Assembly (NCBI GenBank): GCA_002238565.1
Contig: MPMP01000030.1
Span: 1 to 53,694, forward strand
Length of the DNA stretch: 53,694 bases
From: Albidovulum sp. bin36
GTDB taxonomy: Bacteria; Pseudomonadota; Alphaproteobacteria; Rhodobacterales; Rhodobacteraceae
Reading direction: 5' to 3'
A model generated the notes under the pieces. That model worked only from the letters and a program-made list of their open reading frames with translations, was not told the origin of the DNA and did no database searches. Positions 18,426-27,239 of the stretch are shown here, piece after piece. Positions within the stretch are counted from its first letter, which is position 1. The number at the start of each line of letters is the position of its first letter. The translations under genes were made by a program, and so were the position numbers.

Positions 18426-19595
18426 ATGAAGATTGAATCGGTCGAATTCTACTACCTTGCAATGCCCGAAGTGGCGTTGATCGCGGATGGCAGCCAGGAT
18501 GCGCTTGTCGTTCGGATCGACGCCGGCGGACTGACCGGCTGGGGCGAATGCGAAGCCTCGCCGCTGGTTTCCGTCGCGGCCTTCATCGCGCCAATGTCCC
18601 ACGCCGCCTGCCAACCTGTTTCGGCCTCGGTCATCGGGCGCGATCTGCACGCCCCCGATGATATCCGCGCCATGGCCGCCGCGGTGGCCTATAATTCGAT
18701 GGACCTGCTGCAGGCCTCCCATACCTGGTCGGGGATCGAGATGGCGCTGTGGGATCTGCTTGGCAAGGCACGGAGCGAACCGGCGTGGAAACTGCTCGGC
18801 TATGACCGTGCCTATCCCAAAACGCCCTATGCGTCGGTGCTGTTCGGCGAAACGCCCGAGATCACCCTTGCCCGCGCGCGCGACATTGTCTGCCAGGGGT
18901 TCCGGGCCGCCAAGTTCGGGTGGGCGCCCTTCGGCGAAACCCTGGACGGCGACATCGCCCAACTTGATGCCGCGCGCGAAGGCTTGGGCCCGGACGGGGT
19001 TCTTCTTGTCGATGCCGGCCAAGTTTTTGTGGAGGATGTCGAGGCCGCCGCCGCCCGACTAGAGGCGATGAACCGCAACCGCGTTACCTGGTTCGAGGAG
19101 CCTTTCGCCGGACATGCGCTTGCCGCCTATCGCGCGCTTGGGCAGCGGGCCCAGGGCGGAAAGGTCGGCCTGGCCGGCGGAGAAGCGGCCCATAACCGCC
19201 ATATGGCTGAACATCTGATCGAGTATGGCGGGGTCCAGTTCATTCAAATCGACTGTGGACGGATCGGCGGGTTGGGCCCGGCAAAACAGATTGCCGCGCA
19301 CGCTGTTTCCAAAGGGGTCGTTTATGTCAATCACACGTTCACCTCCAACCTGGCGCTGTCGGCATCGCTGCAACCTTTCGCGGGCCTGGAAGTCCATGAG
19401 ATCTGCGAATATCCCACCGGGCTAAGCACACTCGCCCGCGATCTCACCCGCAGACGGATCGCGCCCGACGAAAACGGTATGATCAATGTGCCCGACGCCC
19501 CGGGCCTGGGAGTCGAAATTTGCGAGGACGCACTAACCCGCTATCATGTGCCGATCGAGATAATGGTCCGGAACGAAACGCTTTTCGCGAGCTAG
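18426..19595 (+). CDS. Enolase-superfamily sugar-acid dehydratase-like protein (2)
   Basis: A 389-residue paralogue of the preceding gene product. Likely catalytic features are Lys163 (AAKFGW, again with no second Lys), metal ligands Asp196 (VDAG), Glu224 (WFEEP) and Glu253 (AGGE), Asp276 (QIDCG) and His303 (VNHTF). The substrate loops differ strongly from the first paralogue, suggesting a different diastereomer or pathway step. The stop codon TAG (19593-19595) coincides with the edge of an IS630-type remnant, so the original last codons or stop may have been altered by the insertion. Even so, the length is normal for the family. Confidence 0.83.
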   Translation: MKIESVEFYYLAMPEVALIADGSQDALVVRIDAGGLTGWGECEASPLVSVAAFIAPMSHAACQPVSASVIGRDLHAPDDIRAMAAAVAYNSMDLLQASHTWSGIEMALWDLLGKARSEPAWKLLGYDRAYPKTPYASVLFGETPEITLARARDIVCQGFRAAKFGWAPFGETLDGDIAQLDAAREGLGPDGVLLVDAGQVFVEDVEAAAARLEAMNRNRVTWFEEPFAGHALAAYRALGQRAQGGKVGLAGGEAAHNRHMAEHLIEYGGVQFIQIDCGRIGGLGPAKQIAAHAVSKGVVYVNHTFTSNLALSASLQPFAGLEVHEICEYPTGLSTLARDLTRRRIAPDENGMINVPDAPGLGVEICEDALTRYHVPIEIMVRNETLFAS

Positions 19596-20115
19596 TGTTT
19601 TGATTCTTTTTCACGTTGCCGATTCCTGCAGCTTCCGGCGCCCCTTCCTCCACGCCTCCGCGAGGTCTTCCGGCTTCTTGCTCCAGCGGAACGGCCGGGC
19701 GTCATTGGCATTGCGGTGCTCGATGTAGCCCTTGATCGCCGCGATGCACTCGTCGAGCGAGTTGAAGATCGCGTGCTTGAGCCTCTGCCCCGAGAGCTTG
19801 GAGACGAAACCCTCGACGAGGAAGCGGTCCCGCCAGCGCCGGACCGTCGGCTTCGACATGCCGGCGGCCCTCATCGTCTGCGACAGGCTGAGGCCGTCGC
19901 CGAGGTGCAGGATGATTGTCGCCCTCTGGACATGCTTGAGGATCGATCTTGATCTTTTCGAGACGCTTCCGGTCTTCCTTGCTCAGAACGATCCGGGGTC
20001 TCCCGCTCTTTGCCATTGCGGTTCTGCTCCCATTGAAAACTGCGCGGCTCTCGCCGGGAGCGTTCGGATCATGCTCCACGGGAAAATAGAATCCCCAAAA
20101 ACGATCATAACACTA
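19593..20115. mobile_element. IS630-family remnant with inverted ends, internally deleted
   Basis: The ends CTAGTGTT (19592-19599) and AACACTAG (20109-20116) are exact inverses, with further partial similarity (TTTGAT against ATGAT). Each end contains a TA, the dinucleotide that this family duplicates on insertion. A full element would be about 1.1 kb; this one is about 0.52 kb, because the central part of the transposase gene is gone. It separates the enolase-superfamily genes from the oppositely oriented GMC oxidoreductase gene. Confidence 0.7.
19611..20016 (-). pseudogene. IS630-family transposase, deleted and frameshifted
   Basis: Reading leftward, MAKSGRPRIVLSKEDRKRLE is followed, after a frameshift near 19940, by KHVQRATIILHLGDGLSLS and the helix-turn-helix MSKPTVRRWRDRFLVEG. 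The sequence then jumps directly to the normal C-terminal end (SLDECIAAIKGYIEHRN, then ARPFRWSKKPEDL). The whole catalytic DDE core is missing, so the copy is dead. Confidence 0.75.
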
Positions 20116-20304
20116 GGGCGCTGCTCGACCTGCACTGCTTCGTCGCCGACGGCGCACAAGAACGGAAGTTGTCTGCCAAGCCGCGCAAAAAGCCAAAGTT
20201 TTTTGCAAGGCTCTTTGGCGGCAAGATCTGGCGGCCGTGCCATATCGCACCGGGCATCCGCGAGCGAAAGGTGTCAGATATGGCAGCATATCCGGCGCGA
20301 GCCG

Positions 20305-21927
20305 TCAAAAATACCCGCGGGCGAGCACCATCTCAGCCGCTTTTTCGGCAATCATTGTGACCGGCGCATGGGTGTTCCCGGACGGAATCGCCGGCATGAC
20401 GGAGGCATCCGCGACGGAAAGGCCGCCAATGCCGTGAACCGTCAGATCGGGGCCAACCACGGTGCCTGGCCCCGTACCCATGCGTGCGGTTGCGACCGGA
20501 TGGAAGATCGTGGTGGAGATGTCGCCCGCGACATGCTGCAGGTCTTCATCTGTCTGGACCGAGGCCCCCGGCACGCGCTCTTCCGGGGCGAACGGGGTCA
20601 GGGCCCGAGTCGCCATCAAGCGGCGGGCATGGCGGATGCTCTCTACCGCTACTTGGCGGTCGGCCTCGTCGCTGAGGTAATTGGGCCGGATCTGTGGTGC
20701 GCGCGCCGGATCGGGGCTGCATATGTGGGTGCTGCCCCGGCTTTGCGGCCGCAGGTTGCAGACCGACACTGTCAAGGCCGGGAATTCGTGCAGAGGCTGC
20801 CCAAAAGCGTCGAGAGACAAGGGTTGCACATGATATTCGATGTTCGGCGTCTCGTATTGCGGAGAGGAACGGGTGAAGATGCCAAGCTGGCTTGGCGCCA
20901 TCGAAAACGGCCCGCTGCGGCGCAACGCGTATTCGGCCGCCATTTTCAGACGCGCAAGGGGACTGCGATAGAGATCATTCAGGGTCCGGGCACCCTGAAT
21001 GGCAAAGATCGTGCGGATTTGCAGGTGATCGGCAAGGTTTTCGCCCACGCCGTATAGTTCATGACGCAGTGCAATGCCATGAGAGGCAAGCACCTCAGAC
21101 CGGCCGATCCCGGATAACTCCAGGATTTTGGGCGTCCCTATCGCCCCCGCCGCAAGGATCGTTTCTGCCCTCCCCCTGGCGCGATGATAGGTTCCGTTCA
21201 GCCGGAAGGCGACGCCGGTTGCGCGCTTGCCGTCGAATAGCACCCGTGCGACCTCGGCCTCCGTCGCGATCCGCAGGTTCGGGCGGTGTTTCGCCGGGTT
21301 CAGAAAGGCCTTACGCGCATTCCAGCGCAGGCCGCCGCGCTGGTTCACCGGGAAATAGCCCACGCCTTCGTTGTCGCCGCGGTTGAAATCCTCGGTCCGC
21401 GGGATGCCAAGCTCAACCGCGGCCTCCGCGACTGCATCGAGGATCGGCCAGTGCAAGCGCTGTTCTTCCACGAACAGCTCTCCGTCGGCCCCGTGCTCGG
21501 CATCGCCGCCGTTGTGGTGACGCTCGGACCGTTTGAAAAAAGGCAGGACATCGTCCCACCCCCAACCGGGATTGCCCATTTGCCGCCAGAGATCATAGTC
21601 GCGCGCCTGGCCCCGCATATAGATCATGCCGTTGATTGACGAGCAGCCGCCCAGAACCTTGCCGCGCGGATAATTCAGCGCCCGCCCGTTCAGGCCGGCA
21701 TCTGGCTCGGTCTTCAGGCACCAGTCCAGCCGCGGATCGCCCATTGCGAAAAGATATCCTATCGGTACATGAACCCAAAGGCGCCGATCGCTCCCACCGG
21801 CCTCCAGGAGGAGCACCTTACGACGTGGATCGGCACTGAGCCGGTTTGCCAATACGCAGCCGGCCGACCCTGCACCCACGATGATGAAGTCGTAAGATCC
21901 AAAATCAGCAGCCTTATCCACGGGCAT
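20305..21927 (-). CDS. GMC-family FAD-dependent oxidoreductase (choline/alcohol dehydrogenase type)
   Basis: A 540-residue flavoprotein with the N-terminal FAD fold [23 protein letters not shown] signature 1 ([20 protein letters not shown]) and signature 2 ([15 protein letters not shown]). The catalytic pair lies near the C-terminus: His in [11 protein letters not shown] and Asn in [16 protein letters not shown]. It oxidises an alcohol group to aldehyde or ketone and passes electrons to a quinone or oxygen. The start at ATG 21927 is preferred over the TTG at 21936, because AAGGA then has a workable spacing of 10. It is followed upstream by a dead aldehyde dehydrogenase, the usual partner of such enzymes, so the next oxidation step has been lost here or moved elsewhere. 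Confidence 0.88.
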   Translation of the reverse strand: MPVDKAADFGSYDFIIVGAGSAGCVLANRLSADPRRKVLLLEAGGSDRRLWVHVPIGYLFAMGDPRLDWCLKTEPDAGLNGRALNYPRGKVLGGCSSINGMIYMRGQARDYDLWRQMGNPGWGWDDVLPFFKRSERHHNGGDAEHGADGELFVEEQRLHWPILDAVAEAAVELGIPRTEDFNRGDNEGVGYFPVNQRGGLRWNARKAFLNPAKHRPNLRIATEAEVARVLFDGKRATGVAFRLNGTYHRARGRAETILAAGAIGTPKILELSGIGRSEVLASHGIALRHELYGVGENLADHLQIRTIFAIQGARTLNDLYRSPLARLKMAAEYALRRSGPFSMAPSQLGIFTRSSPQYETPNIEYHVQPLSLDAFGQPLHEFPALTVSVCNLRPQSRGSTHICSPDPARAPQIRPNYLSDEADRQVAVESIRHARRLMATRALTPFAPEERVPGASVQTDEDLQHVAGDISTTIFHPVATARMGTGPGTVVGPDLTVHGIGGLSVADASVMPAIPSGNTHAPVTMIAEKAAEMVLARGYF

Positions 21928-21984
21928 CCTGTTCAATTCCTTGCGCCTGGGCCTTGTCGCTTTCGCAATCTTCCTTCGATCGCT

Positions 21985-22738
21985 TCAGGACGCGGCATAG
22001 CCGGTCTTTACAATTATACAGGACTCAAGGGAATGGCTGCCCTGTTCCCCAGGACCATGGCTCAAACGTTTGCGGCCCCCGCAGGGGAAGTGGCAATCGA
22101 CACCCGCCGTTGGCAAATTCGCCATGACCATGCCGACTTGCGCATGGCGGCGGAAATGGTTGGCATGTTTCAACGAGGTCGTGCGGGTGCCCCACAGACA
22201 GGCCGAACTCGGTATCATTGGCTATGGCCGCGGCATCGTCATTATCGGCCTCCTTGACGATGCTAGCGCACGGTCCGAAAATCTCCTTTCTGCTTGTCCG
22301 CATTCGGTTCGTGGCACCGACGCTCATGGCCGGTCTCTGAAGAAATCCGGGGCCATCGACAATCTCGCCGCCTGCCACGGCGCAGCCTTCGTCTTTGGCA
22401 AGCTGAACATAGGATATGTTCTGATCGAGTTGGTACTGATCCACAACCGGGCCGATCCGCGTTTCCGGATCAAGCGCATCACCAACCTTCGGCGCCACCG
22501 CGCGGTCGTTCATCTCCGCAACAAAGGCGTCGTGGATTCCTGCGGTCTCGATTAGCCTGGAGGACGCTGTGCAGCGCTGCCCGGTTGAAAGGAACGCGCA
22601 GTTCAAACAGGCGTCCGCGGCGGTGCCGAGATCCGCGTAATCCGGTACGATCATGGGGTTCTTGCCGCCCATTTCCGAATGGACCTACTTGCCTCGCTCC
22701 GCGCAAGCCAAACCAATCGCCCGGCCTTCAAATGTCTC
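21985..22738 (-). pseudogene. Aldehyde dehydrogenase, truncated and broken
   Basis: Reading leftward from about 22738, FEGRAIGLACAERGK is followed by a stop (TAG where Tyr is expected) and then SEMGGKNPMIV, with the general-base Glu of the family. Next come CAFLSTGQRCTASSRLI, with the catalytic Cys, and KEIFGPCASIV. Near 22190 the frame shifts and the C-terminus continues in another frame as SLKHANHFRRHAQVGMVM, ending at 21985. The N-terminal NAD-binding half (about 220 residues) is missing. Three independent lesions show it is dead. It lies between the GMC oxidoreductase and the SDR, on the same strand. Confidence 0.85.
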
Positions 22739-22827
22739 GGCGCAAACGCCACCCGCCGCAGGCACATTCATGCGGCCAAGCCTGGCCGCGGTCGCGCCGC
22801 GGGGTTCGGAATGATCCTGCATGGCGC

Positions 22828-23586
22828 TCAAAATACCGCGCTCACGCCGCCATCGACCAGCAGGACCTGCCCGGTGACATAGGCGGCATCAGCGGACAAC
22901 AGAAAGCAGATCGGGCCGGCGATCTCCTCTGGTTGGCCGACCCGCCCGATCGGCAGACGGCCATGTTTGAGATAAACATCCTGGAAATCCTCGGTCGCGT
23001 ATTCGCTTGACCCGTCGGGCAGTTTCGACATCCGCGTTTCGATGAACCCCGGCGCCACGGCGTTGACGAGGATTCCCTGAGGCGACAAATCCGCGGCCAG
23101 GCAGCGTGTCAGATTCACGATCGCCCCTTTGGCCGAGGAATACGGTATCGACGCGCGCGATCCGAACATCCCCATGATCGAGGCCACATTGACGATGACC
23201 GGGCGTTCGGCCCCTTTAAGGACCGGAACGGCGTGGCGGATGAATGTCAGGGTGCCTTCCAGATTGACATCCAGAACCTCCCTGAAACGCTGGGAACTCA
23301 ACTTATCGAACGGCGTCGCATCCAATATGGCGGCATTGTTGACCAAGCCGTCGATGGTTTCGCCGGCGCTTTTCAATTCATTAAAGAAGCCGGAAACCGC
23401 CGTTTCGTCGCAGACATCGATCCGATGCAAGATCAAGCCCGGCTGCACATCAGCGGGATCCATTTCATCAATATCACAGGCATGGACGCGCGCGCCTTCG
23501 TTCAGCAGGCGCTTCGCAAGCGCCAGGCCGATTCCACGCGCCGCCCCGGTCACGATCAATGTTCGGCCTACGAAGTTTCGGATCAT
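22828..23586 (-). CDS. SDR-family NAD(P)-dependent oxidoreductase (1)
   Basis: A 252-residue classical short-chain dehydrogenase with cofactor motif TGAARGIG, the NNAA variant of NNAG, active-site Ser in IVNVASIMG and Tyr/Lys in PYSSAKG. The C-terminus is VTGQVLLVDGG. The ATG at 23586 is chosen over a longer frame start because AAGGA lies 7 bases upstream and the Rossmann fold begins at once. A palindrome identical in type to the ABC-operon operator lies 78 bp upstream, and the GntR gene is divergent. It probably oxidises or reduces a hydroxyl in the same pathway as the importer. Confidence 0.9.
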   Translation of the reverse strand: MIRNFVGRTLIVTGAARGIGLALAKRLLNEGARVHACDIDEMDPADVQPGLILHRIDVCDETAVSGFFNELKSAGETIDGLVNNAAILDATPFDKLSSQRFREVLDVNLEGTLTFIRHAVPVLKGAERPVIVNVASIMGMFGSRASIPYSSAKGAIVNLTRCLAADLSPQGILVNAVAPGFIETRMSKLPDGSSEYATEDFQDVYLKHGRLPIGRVGQPEEIAGPICFLLSADAAYVTGQVLLVDGGVSAVF

Positions 23587-23663
23587 GTCATTTTCCTTGT
23601 GATCCACGCGCGGTGCATACTGCACCTTGATTCCTCGAAGGATGTGCGATAGTCTTATTTTAT

Positions 23664-23676
23664 GTATACGGTATAC
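23664..23676. promoter_or_regulatory. Palindromic operator between SDR and GntR genes
   Basis: GTATACGGTATAC is a perfect inverted repeat (GTATAC, central G, GTATAC). Its counterpart inside the promoter at 10934-10946 differs from the reverse complement in one position. Its location between the divergent SDR and FCD/GntR genes is the normal place for autoregulation by a GntR-family repressor. No strong -35/-10 pair was identified on either side. Confidence 0.6.
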
Positions 23677-23813
23677 TTCATTGATCCAGAAATTCAAGGC
23701 TTTTGCACGAAAGTCTTTTGTCTTAAAGACCTGCCATTGCGGTCGTCCGGATCCCACAGCACCTTAACTATGGTTCAATTGAAGATGCTGTGGACAACAA
23801 CGCAGGAAGTTGA

Positions 23814-24488
23814 ATGATAACCTCTGAGATCAGCAATGGTGCCTTCACACCCCTGCCCAAGAAGAAAACGATGTCCGAGGAAGTTGCGGAACGCATCATT
23901 CTCGCGATTGCATCGGGTGAGCAAAAGCCGGGTGATCGGCTAACCGAAAAAGGCATCTCCGATGCAATGGACATCAGCCGGGTTCCGGTGCGAGAGGCGC
24001 TATTGCAGCTCGAATCGGTTGGCGTGCTTGCGCCAACGGGCGGTCGGGGGCTGCAAGTCGGCTCCTTTTCCAAGTCCCAGGCACATGAATTGCGCGAAAT
24101 CCGGCTGGCGCTGGAACCCATCGCCTTCCAGCGTGCAATTCCTTTGGTCAGAGCGGATCCGGGCAGGCTGAACGCGCTGGATCCCATTCTTGCCGAGCTT
24201 GCCATGCTCGCCGGGACGGATGATGGAATACGGGTCGCCGATTGCGATATCCGGTTTCACCGTGAAATCATCGAAATTTCGGGTTCGGAGCTCTTGTTGC
24301 GCACCTGGAGCAATCTGGAGCCGCACATGCTGATCCAGATGTGCAACGATTGGCACTATAACAGCGACCGGATCGGAGAGCTTCAGATGCACCGGGAGCT
24401 TAGGGAATTTCTCTTCGAAGGCGATCTTGCAGATATTGGCGCATTGCTCGACAAGCACATTCCAAAAATCGCCGGCATTGACCTCTGA
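23814..24488 (+). CDS. GntR-family transcriptional regulator, FCD (FadR-like) subfamily
   Basis: A 224-residue regulator. Residues about 20-85 form the winged helix (MSEEVAERIILAIASGEQ, then LTEKGISDAMDISRVPVREAL with the recognition helix). The C-terminal FCD domain has the usual metal-site residues: Asp and His in DCDIRFHREI, a His in QMHREL and a His in LLDKHI. FCD domains typically sense organic acids or sugar acids. AGGAAG, 7 bases upstream, supports the start. Given the shared palindromes, it likely represses both the adjacent SDR gene and the dipeptide-type ABC operon, and responds to the imported compound. Confidence 0.88.
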   Translation: MITSEISNGAFTPLPKKKTMSEEVAERIILAIASGEQKPGDRLTEKGISDAMDISRVPVREALLQLESVGVLAPTGGRGLQVGSFSKSQAHELREIRLALEPIAFQRAIPLVRADPGRLNALDPILAELAMLAGTDDGIRVADCDIRFHREIIEISGSELLLRTWSNLEPHMLIQMCNDWHYNSDRIGELQMHRELREFLFEGDLADIGALLDKHIPKIAGIDL

Positions 24489-24507
24489 GATATTCTTTTG
24501 CGCGTGC

Positions 24508-25353
24508 TCAACCCAAATCCACCCTGCACTCGGGCAGCCCGGCCGCATCCACGTCGACCGCAAAAGTCTTGCCGTCATCCTCTCCCTTGCGCCAGCCCCA
24601 AGCCGTGGTGACGAAGATAGTCGAGTATCCGGCCCCGCCAAATGCCGGGCACGTTGTATTCCTGACGGGCAGGTCATGGCTTTCGACTTGTACGCCTGTT
24701 GGCGTATAACAGACGACCCGCCCGGCATCCCAATGCGAGACCCACATATTCCCTGACGCGTCAATGACCGCCCCGTCCGGAAAAATGCCGGACTTGCCCA
24801 AATCGAGAAACACGCTCGGCTCTCCCATCGGCCAGCCGTCGCAATCCAGGCCTTGCCGCATGATGATCCCAATATTTGAGTCGGTGAAGTAGGCGAGTTC
24901 ACCCGACCGCGCGAAACAAATCGCGTTCGGCGTTGTCATAGGCTCGACGAGCTTGCGCAGCTCGCCCCGGTAATACCGATAAAGCGCCCCGGCGTTCTCT
25001 TCACCCTGTTTCCCCATGGTGCCAATCCAAAACCCACCGTGCGGATCGGCGCGTCCGTCGTTCGCCCTGTTCAGGGGGTTGTCTACCTCAAGTTCCGCAA
25101 TCAGCACTTTCGAGCAATCGCTTAATCCGTACCGGTAAAGGCCTGTTTCGGTCGCAACCAACAATGTATCGCGATCAACCCAGCCCGCGGCAGAGGCGTG
25201 CTCCCCCACCAGCCACTCATAAGCCTGATCGCCGGAACGGCTATAAAGTTTGCCCGCATGGATATCGAACCAAAACAGTTGCTGCCTGACAGGATGCCAC
25301 AACGGCCCTTCGCCCAGCCCACAATTACGTCCGTCAAATTCGATTGCACTCAT
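24508..25353 (-). CDS. SMP-30/gluconolactonase/regucalcin-family lactonase
   Basis: A 281-residue six-bladed beta-propeller with the metal-binding residues expected for the family: Glu in GLGEGPLW, Asn in NRANDGRADPHGGFWIGTMG and Asp in GIFPDGAVIDASGNMWV. These enzymes hydrolyse sugar-acid lactones in the cytoplasm. It is convergent with the GntR gene, 19 bp apart. Together with the enolase-superfamily enzymes and the dehydrogenases it completes a plausible oxidise, open-lactone, dehydrate sequence for an aldose or amino-sugar derivative. Confidence 0.88.
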   Translation of the reverse strand: MSAIEFDGRNCGLGEGPLWHPVRQQLFWFDIHAGKLYSRSGDQAYEWLVGEHASAAGWVDRDTLLVATETGLYRYGLSDCSKVLIAELEVDNPLNRANDGRADPHGGFWIGTMGKQGEENAGALYRYYRGELRKLVEPMTTPNAICFARSGELAYFTDSNIGIIMRQGLDCDGWPMGEPSVFLDLGKSGIFPDGAVIDASGNMWVSHWDAGRVVCYTPTGVQVESHDLPVRNTTCPAFGGAGYSTIFVTTAWGWRKGEDDGKTFAVDVDAAGLPECRVDLG

Positions 25354-25803
25354 TTCGCACTCTAGGGCAGAATTTCCATTGGGTCGGTCACCGGATAGGT
25401 TCGAAGGCTGCGGAAGCCCTCGGCGCAGCGAGTGCCGATCGCGAGTCCACGAAACGCCGTATGCCGCATCGTCAGAGCCGTGAGATCCTCATCAAATGGC
25501 GCATTCGTCCTGCTATTCCGACTCTCATGCGCCTCGAGCATCACCTGCTCCGTTTCAACAACTGAAGAAACTTCAGCATAATTCTCCGGCTCGAAGTCTG
25601 TCAAGTCTTAAGGTTAGTGGGCATAGTCGCTAGTAGTGGCCTTCTGATGGAGTTGCTTCAATGCACCAACTGGATCTTCGGAGGGGCGGTCGATTCGCAG
25701 CGTGAGGGGCGGTAAGTCCGAATGCAGCACGAGCAGGGCCGCTGACAACAGACCATGGTAGTCCCCACCTCCGTCACGGGCCGCTAATGGCGATGCCGGC
25801 GTG
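25354..25803. other. 450-bp gap with an unrecognised minus-strand frame
   Basis: A minus-strand frame (25362..25604, 80 codons) contains EQVMLEAHESRNSRTNAPF and later GLAIGTRCAEGFRSLR. It has plausible coding character but matches no family I can name, and it may be the C-terminal stub of a lost gene. The remainder (25605-25803) shows no gene, repeat or clear promoter. Confidence 0.3.
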
Positions 25804-27090
25804 TCAATACGTCCGCTCGTCGTACTCGCCCTTCAGTCCCATTCGTCGGACCTTCTCTACTGCTGCCGCGGCATCCTTCAGGAATTTCTCGACGCCCGAC
25901 AGGTGATGTGGCGTGACCGAGTGCTTGATTGCACGCGGCTCGCGCATGCGGCTGCAGTGCCAGCCATTTGCGTCGAGGACATCGGCAACAGCCATGATAT
26001 CAACCTCTGGATCGATGGAACGAAACGCCATCGAGTTGCCCTCGACCGGGGCGCCGTCGCGAACGTCACGCAGACCCTTGATGGCATTGACACCGTCGGT
26101 CAGCTGGACCGTGGCATCCATCGCCGCTTTCGCGGTCTTCAGATAGCCTTCGTTGGCGAGGAACCTGATCATCGCCCAAGCCGATGCAATGGACCCGGCC
26201 CCGGACGAGCCTTGGAAGGCCGGCGTCTCGTAGGTGCCGCATGGCCAGTCGTTGATCGAGAAAGTCTCGTACCTGTCCTTGTTCTCCTGGTACCGCTGCA
26301 ACATCAGCGATGCACCCTTCGTCGAGAACGCGAACTTGTGCAGATCGGCGGACAAGGACATCACGCCGGGAACCTCGAGGTCCCATTCCGGCACCGGATA
26401 GCCCAGCTGTTTGGCGAATGGGTTGATAAAGCCTCCCCAGCAGCCATCCACATGCAACCAGATGTCGCGCTCAAGCGCCAGTTCTCCCAGCTTCCCAATG
26501 GGATCGTAAACACCATAAGGATAGCAGACGGCCGACCCAAGAATGAGGAAGGTCTGGGCGTTGATCGCCGCCGCCATGGCATCCACATCGGCGCGAAATT
26601 CGGCATCGACGGGCACGCGGACAACGTCGATTTCCATTATTTGCGCAGCCTTGTCGATCGCCGGATGCGCCGTGTAGGGAATGACAAGGTTGAGGCGGCC
26701 GGTCGTGCCGCGGGCACGCGAACGGTTGCGCGCCGTACGGATCGCCTCGAAGAGGCTTTCGGTGCCTCCGGACGTGAAGGTCATGCCCATCGTTTCAGGC
26801 CCGTGGTAGAGATCGCGCGCCCAGTCGTAGATGTCGTTCAACATCTTTTCGAGACTTAAGAAGGCGATGCCGGCGCCCAGGCCATTCTCGGCGGAATAGA
26901 TGTTGTAAGCCTCGAGCTGATTGTCTTTAATCTCTTCGCCGAAATAGTAGACGTAGCCCGGCAACGGGTGGTTCATCCAGTCGACATCAAGCTTCTTCAA
27001 CTCGTGCAGGTCCTGCCGGATATCCTCCCATGGGGTACCGTGTTGCGGAAAAGTGTTCTGGTTCGTCGAGTCTTTCTTTTCTTCTTTCAT
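25804..27090 (-). CDS. PLP-dependent lyase/decarboxylase, sphingosine-1-phosphate-lyase-like
   Basis: A 428-residue group II PLP enzyme. The cofactor-binding pattern resembles sphingosine-phosphate lyases more than glutamate decarboxylases: TFTSGGTESLFEAIRTAR at about 104-121, His142 stacking in YTAHPAIDKAAQ, Asp215 in WLHVDGCWGGF, and Schiff-base Lys252 in SLSADLHKFAFSTKGAS. These enzymes cleave a phosphorylated beta-hydroxy amine to an aldehyde and phosphoethanolamine. An aldehyde dehydrogenase encoded 149 bp upstream on the same strand would oxidise such an aldehyde. Bacterial relatives also include tyrosine- and aspartate-decarboxylase-like proteins, so the substrate is uncertain. The N-terminus is slightly longer than typical and the ribosome binding site is weak. 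Confidence 0.82.
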   Translation of the reverse strand: MKEEKKDSTNQNTFPQHGTPWEDIRQDLHELKKLDVDWMNHPLPGYVYYFGEEIKDNQLEAYNIYSAENGLGAGIAFLSLEKMLNDIYDWARDLYHGPETMGMTFTSGGTESLFEAIRTARNRSRARGTTGRLNLVIPYTAHPAIDKAAQIMEIDVVRVPVDAEFRADVDAMAAAINAQTFLILGSAVCYPYGVYDPIGKLGELALERDIWLHVDGCWGGFINPFAKQLGYPVPEWDLEVPGVMSLSADLHKFAFSTKGASLMLQRYQENKDRYETFSINDWPCGTYETPAFQGSSGAGSIASAWAMIRFLANEGYLKTAKAAMDATVQLTDGVNAIKGLRDVRDGAPVEGNSMAFRSIDPEVDIMAVADVLDANGWHCSRMREPRAIKHSVTPHHLSGVEKFLKDAAAAVEKVRRMGLKGEYDERTY

Positions 27091-27239
27091 GTCTCAAGGC
27101 CCCTGAGTTGCCGATCTTGCAGCATCACTTGCAGTGATACGAACTGGATGTCCAATACGGGACCGAACGCCGGGCATATATCCAACTGTCGGCCGCGCGG
27201 TCATGTCCGCGCGCGGACAGACAGTGCCAATCCAGCGTC

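Noticed and set aside
20116-20304. Plus-strand frame with a basic PRKKPKFFARLFGGKIW stretch
   Set aside because: It looks protein-like but has no start, lies in a scar between an IS remnant and the GMC gene, and matches no family; not reported as a gene.
19732-21057. 441-codon plus-strand open frame
   Set aside because: It spans an IS630 remnant and runs antisense to the GMC oxidoreductase, with no family features.
25801-26859. 352-codon plus-strand open frame
   Set aside because: It is antisense to the PLP lyase gene, which has full catalytic motifs; a shadow frame in GC-rich DNA.
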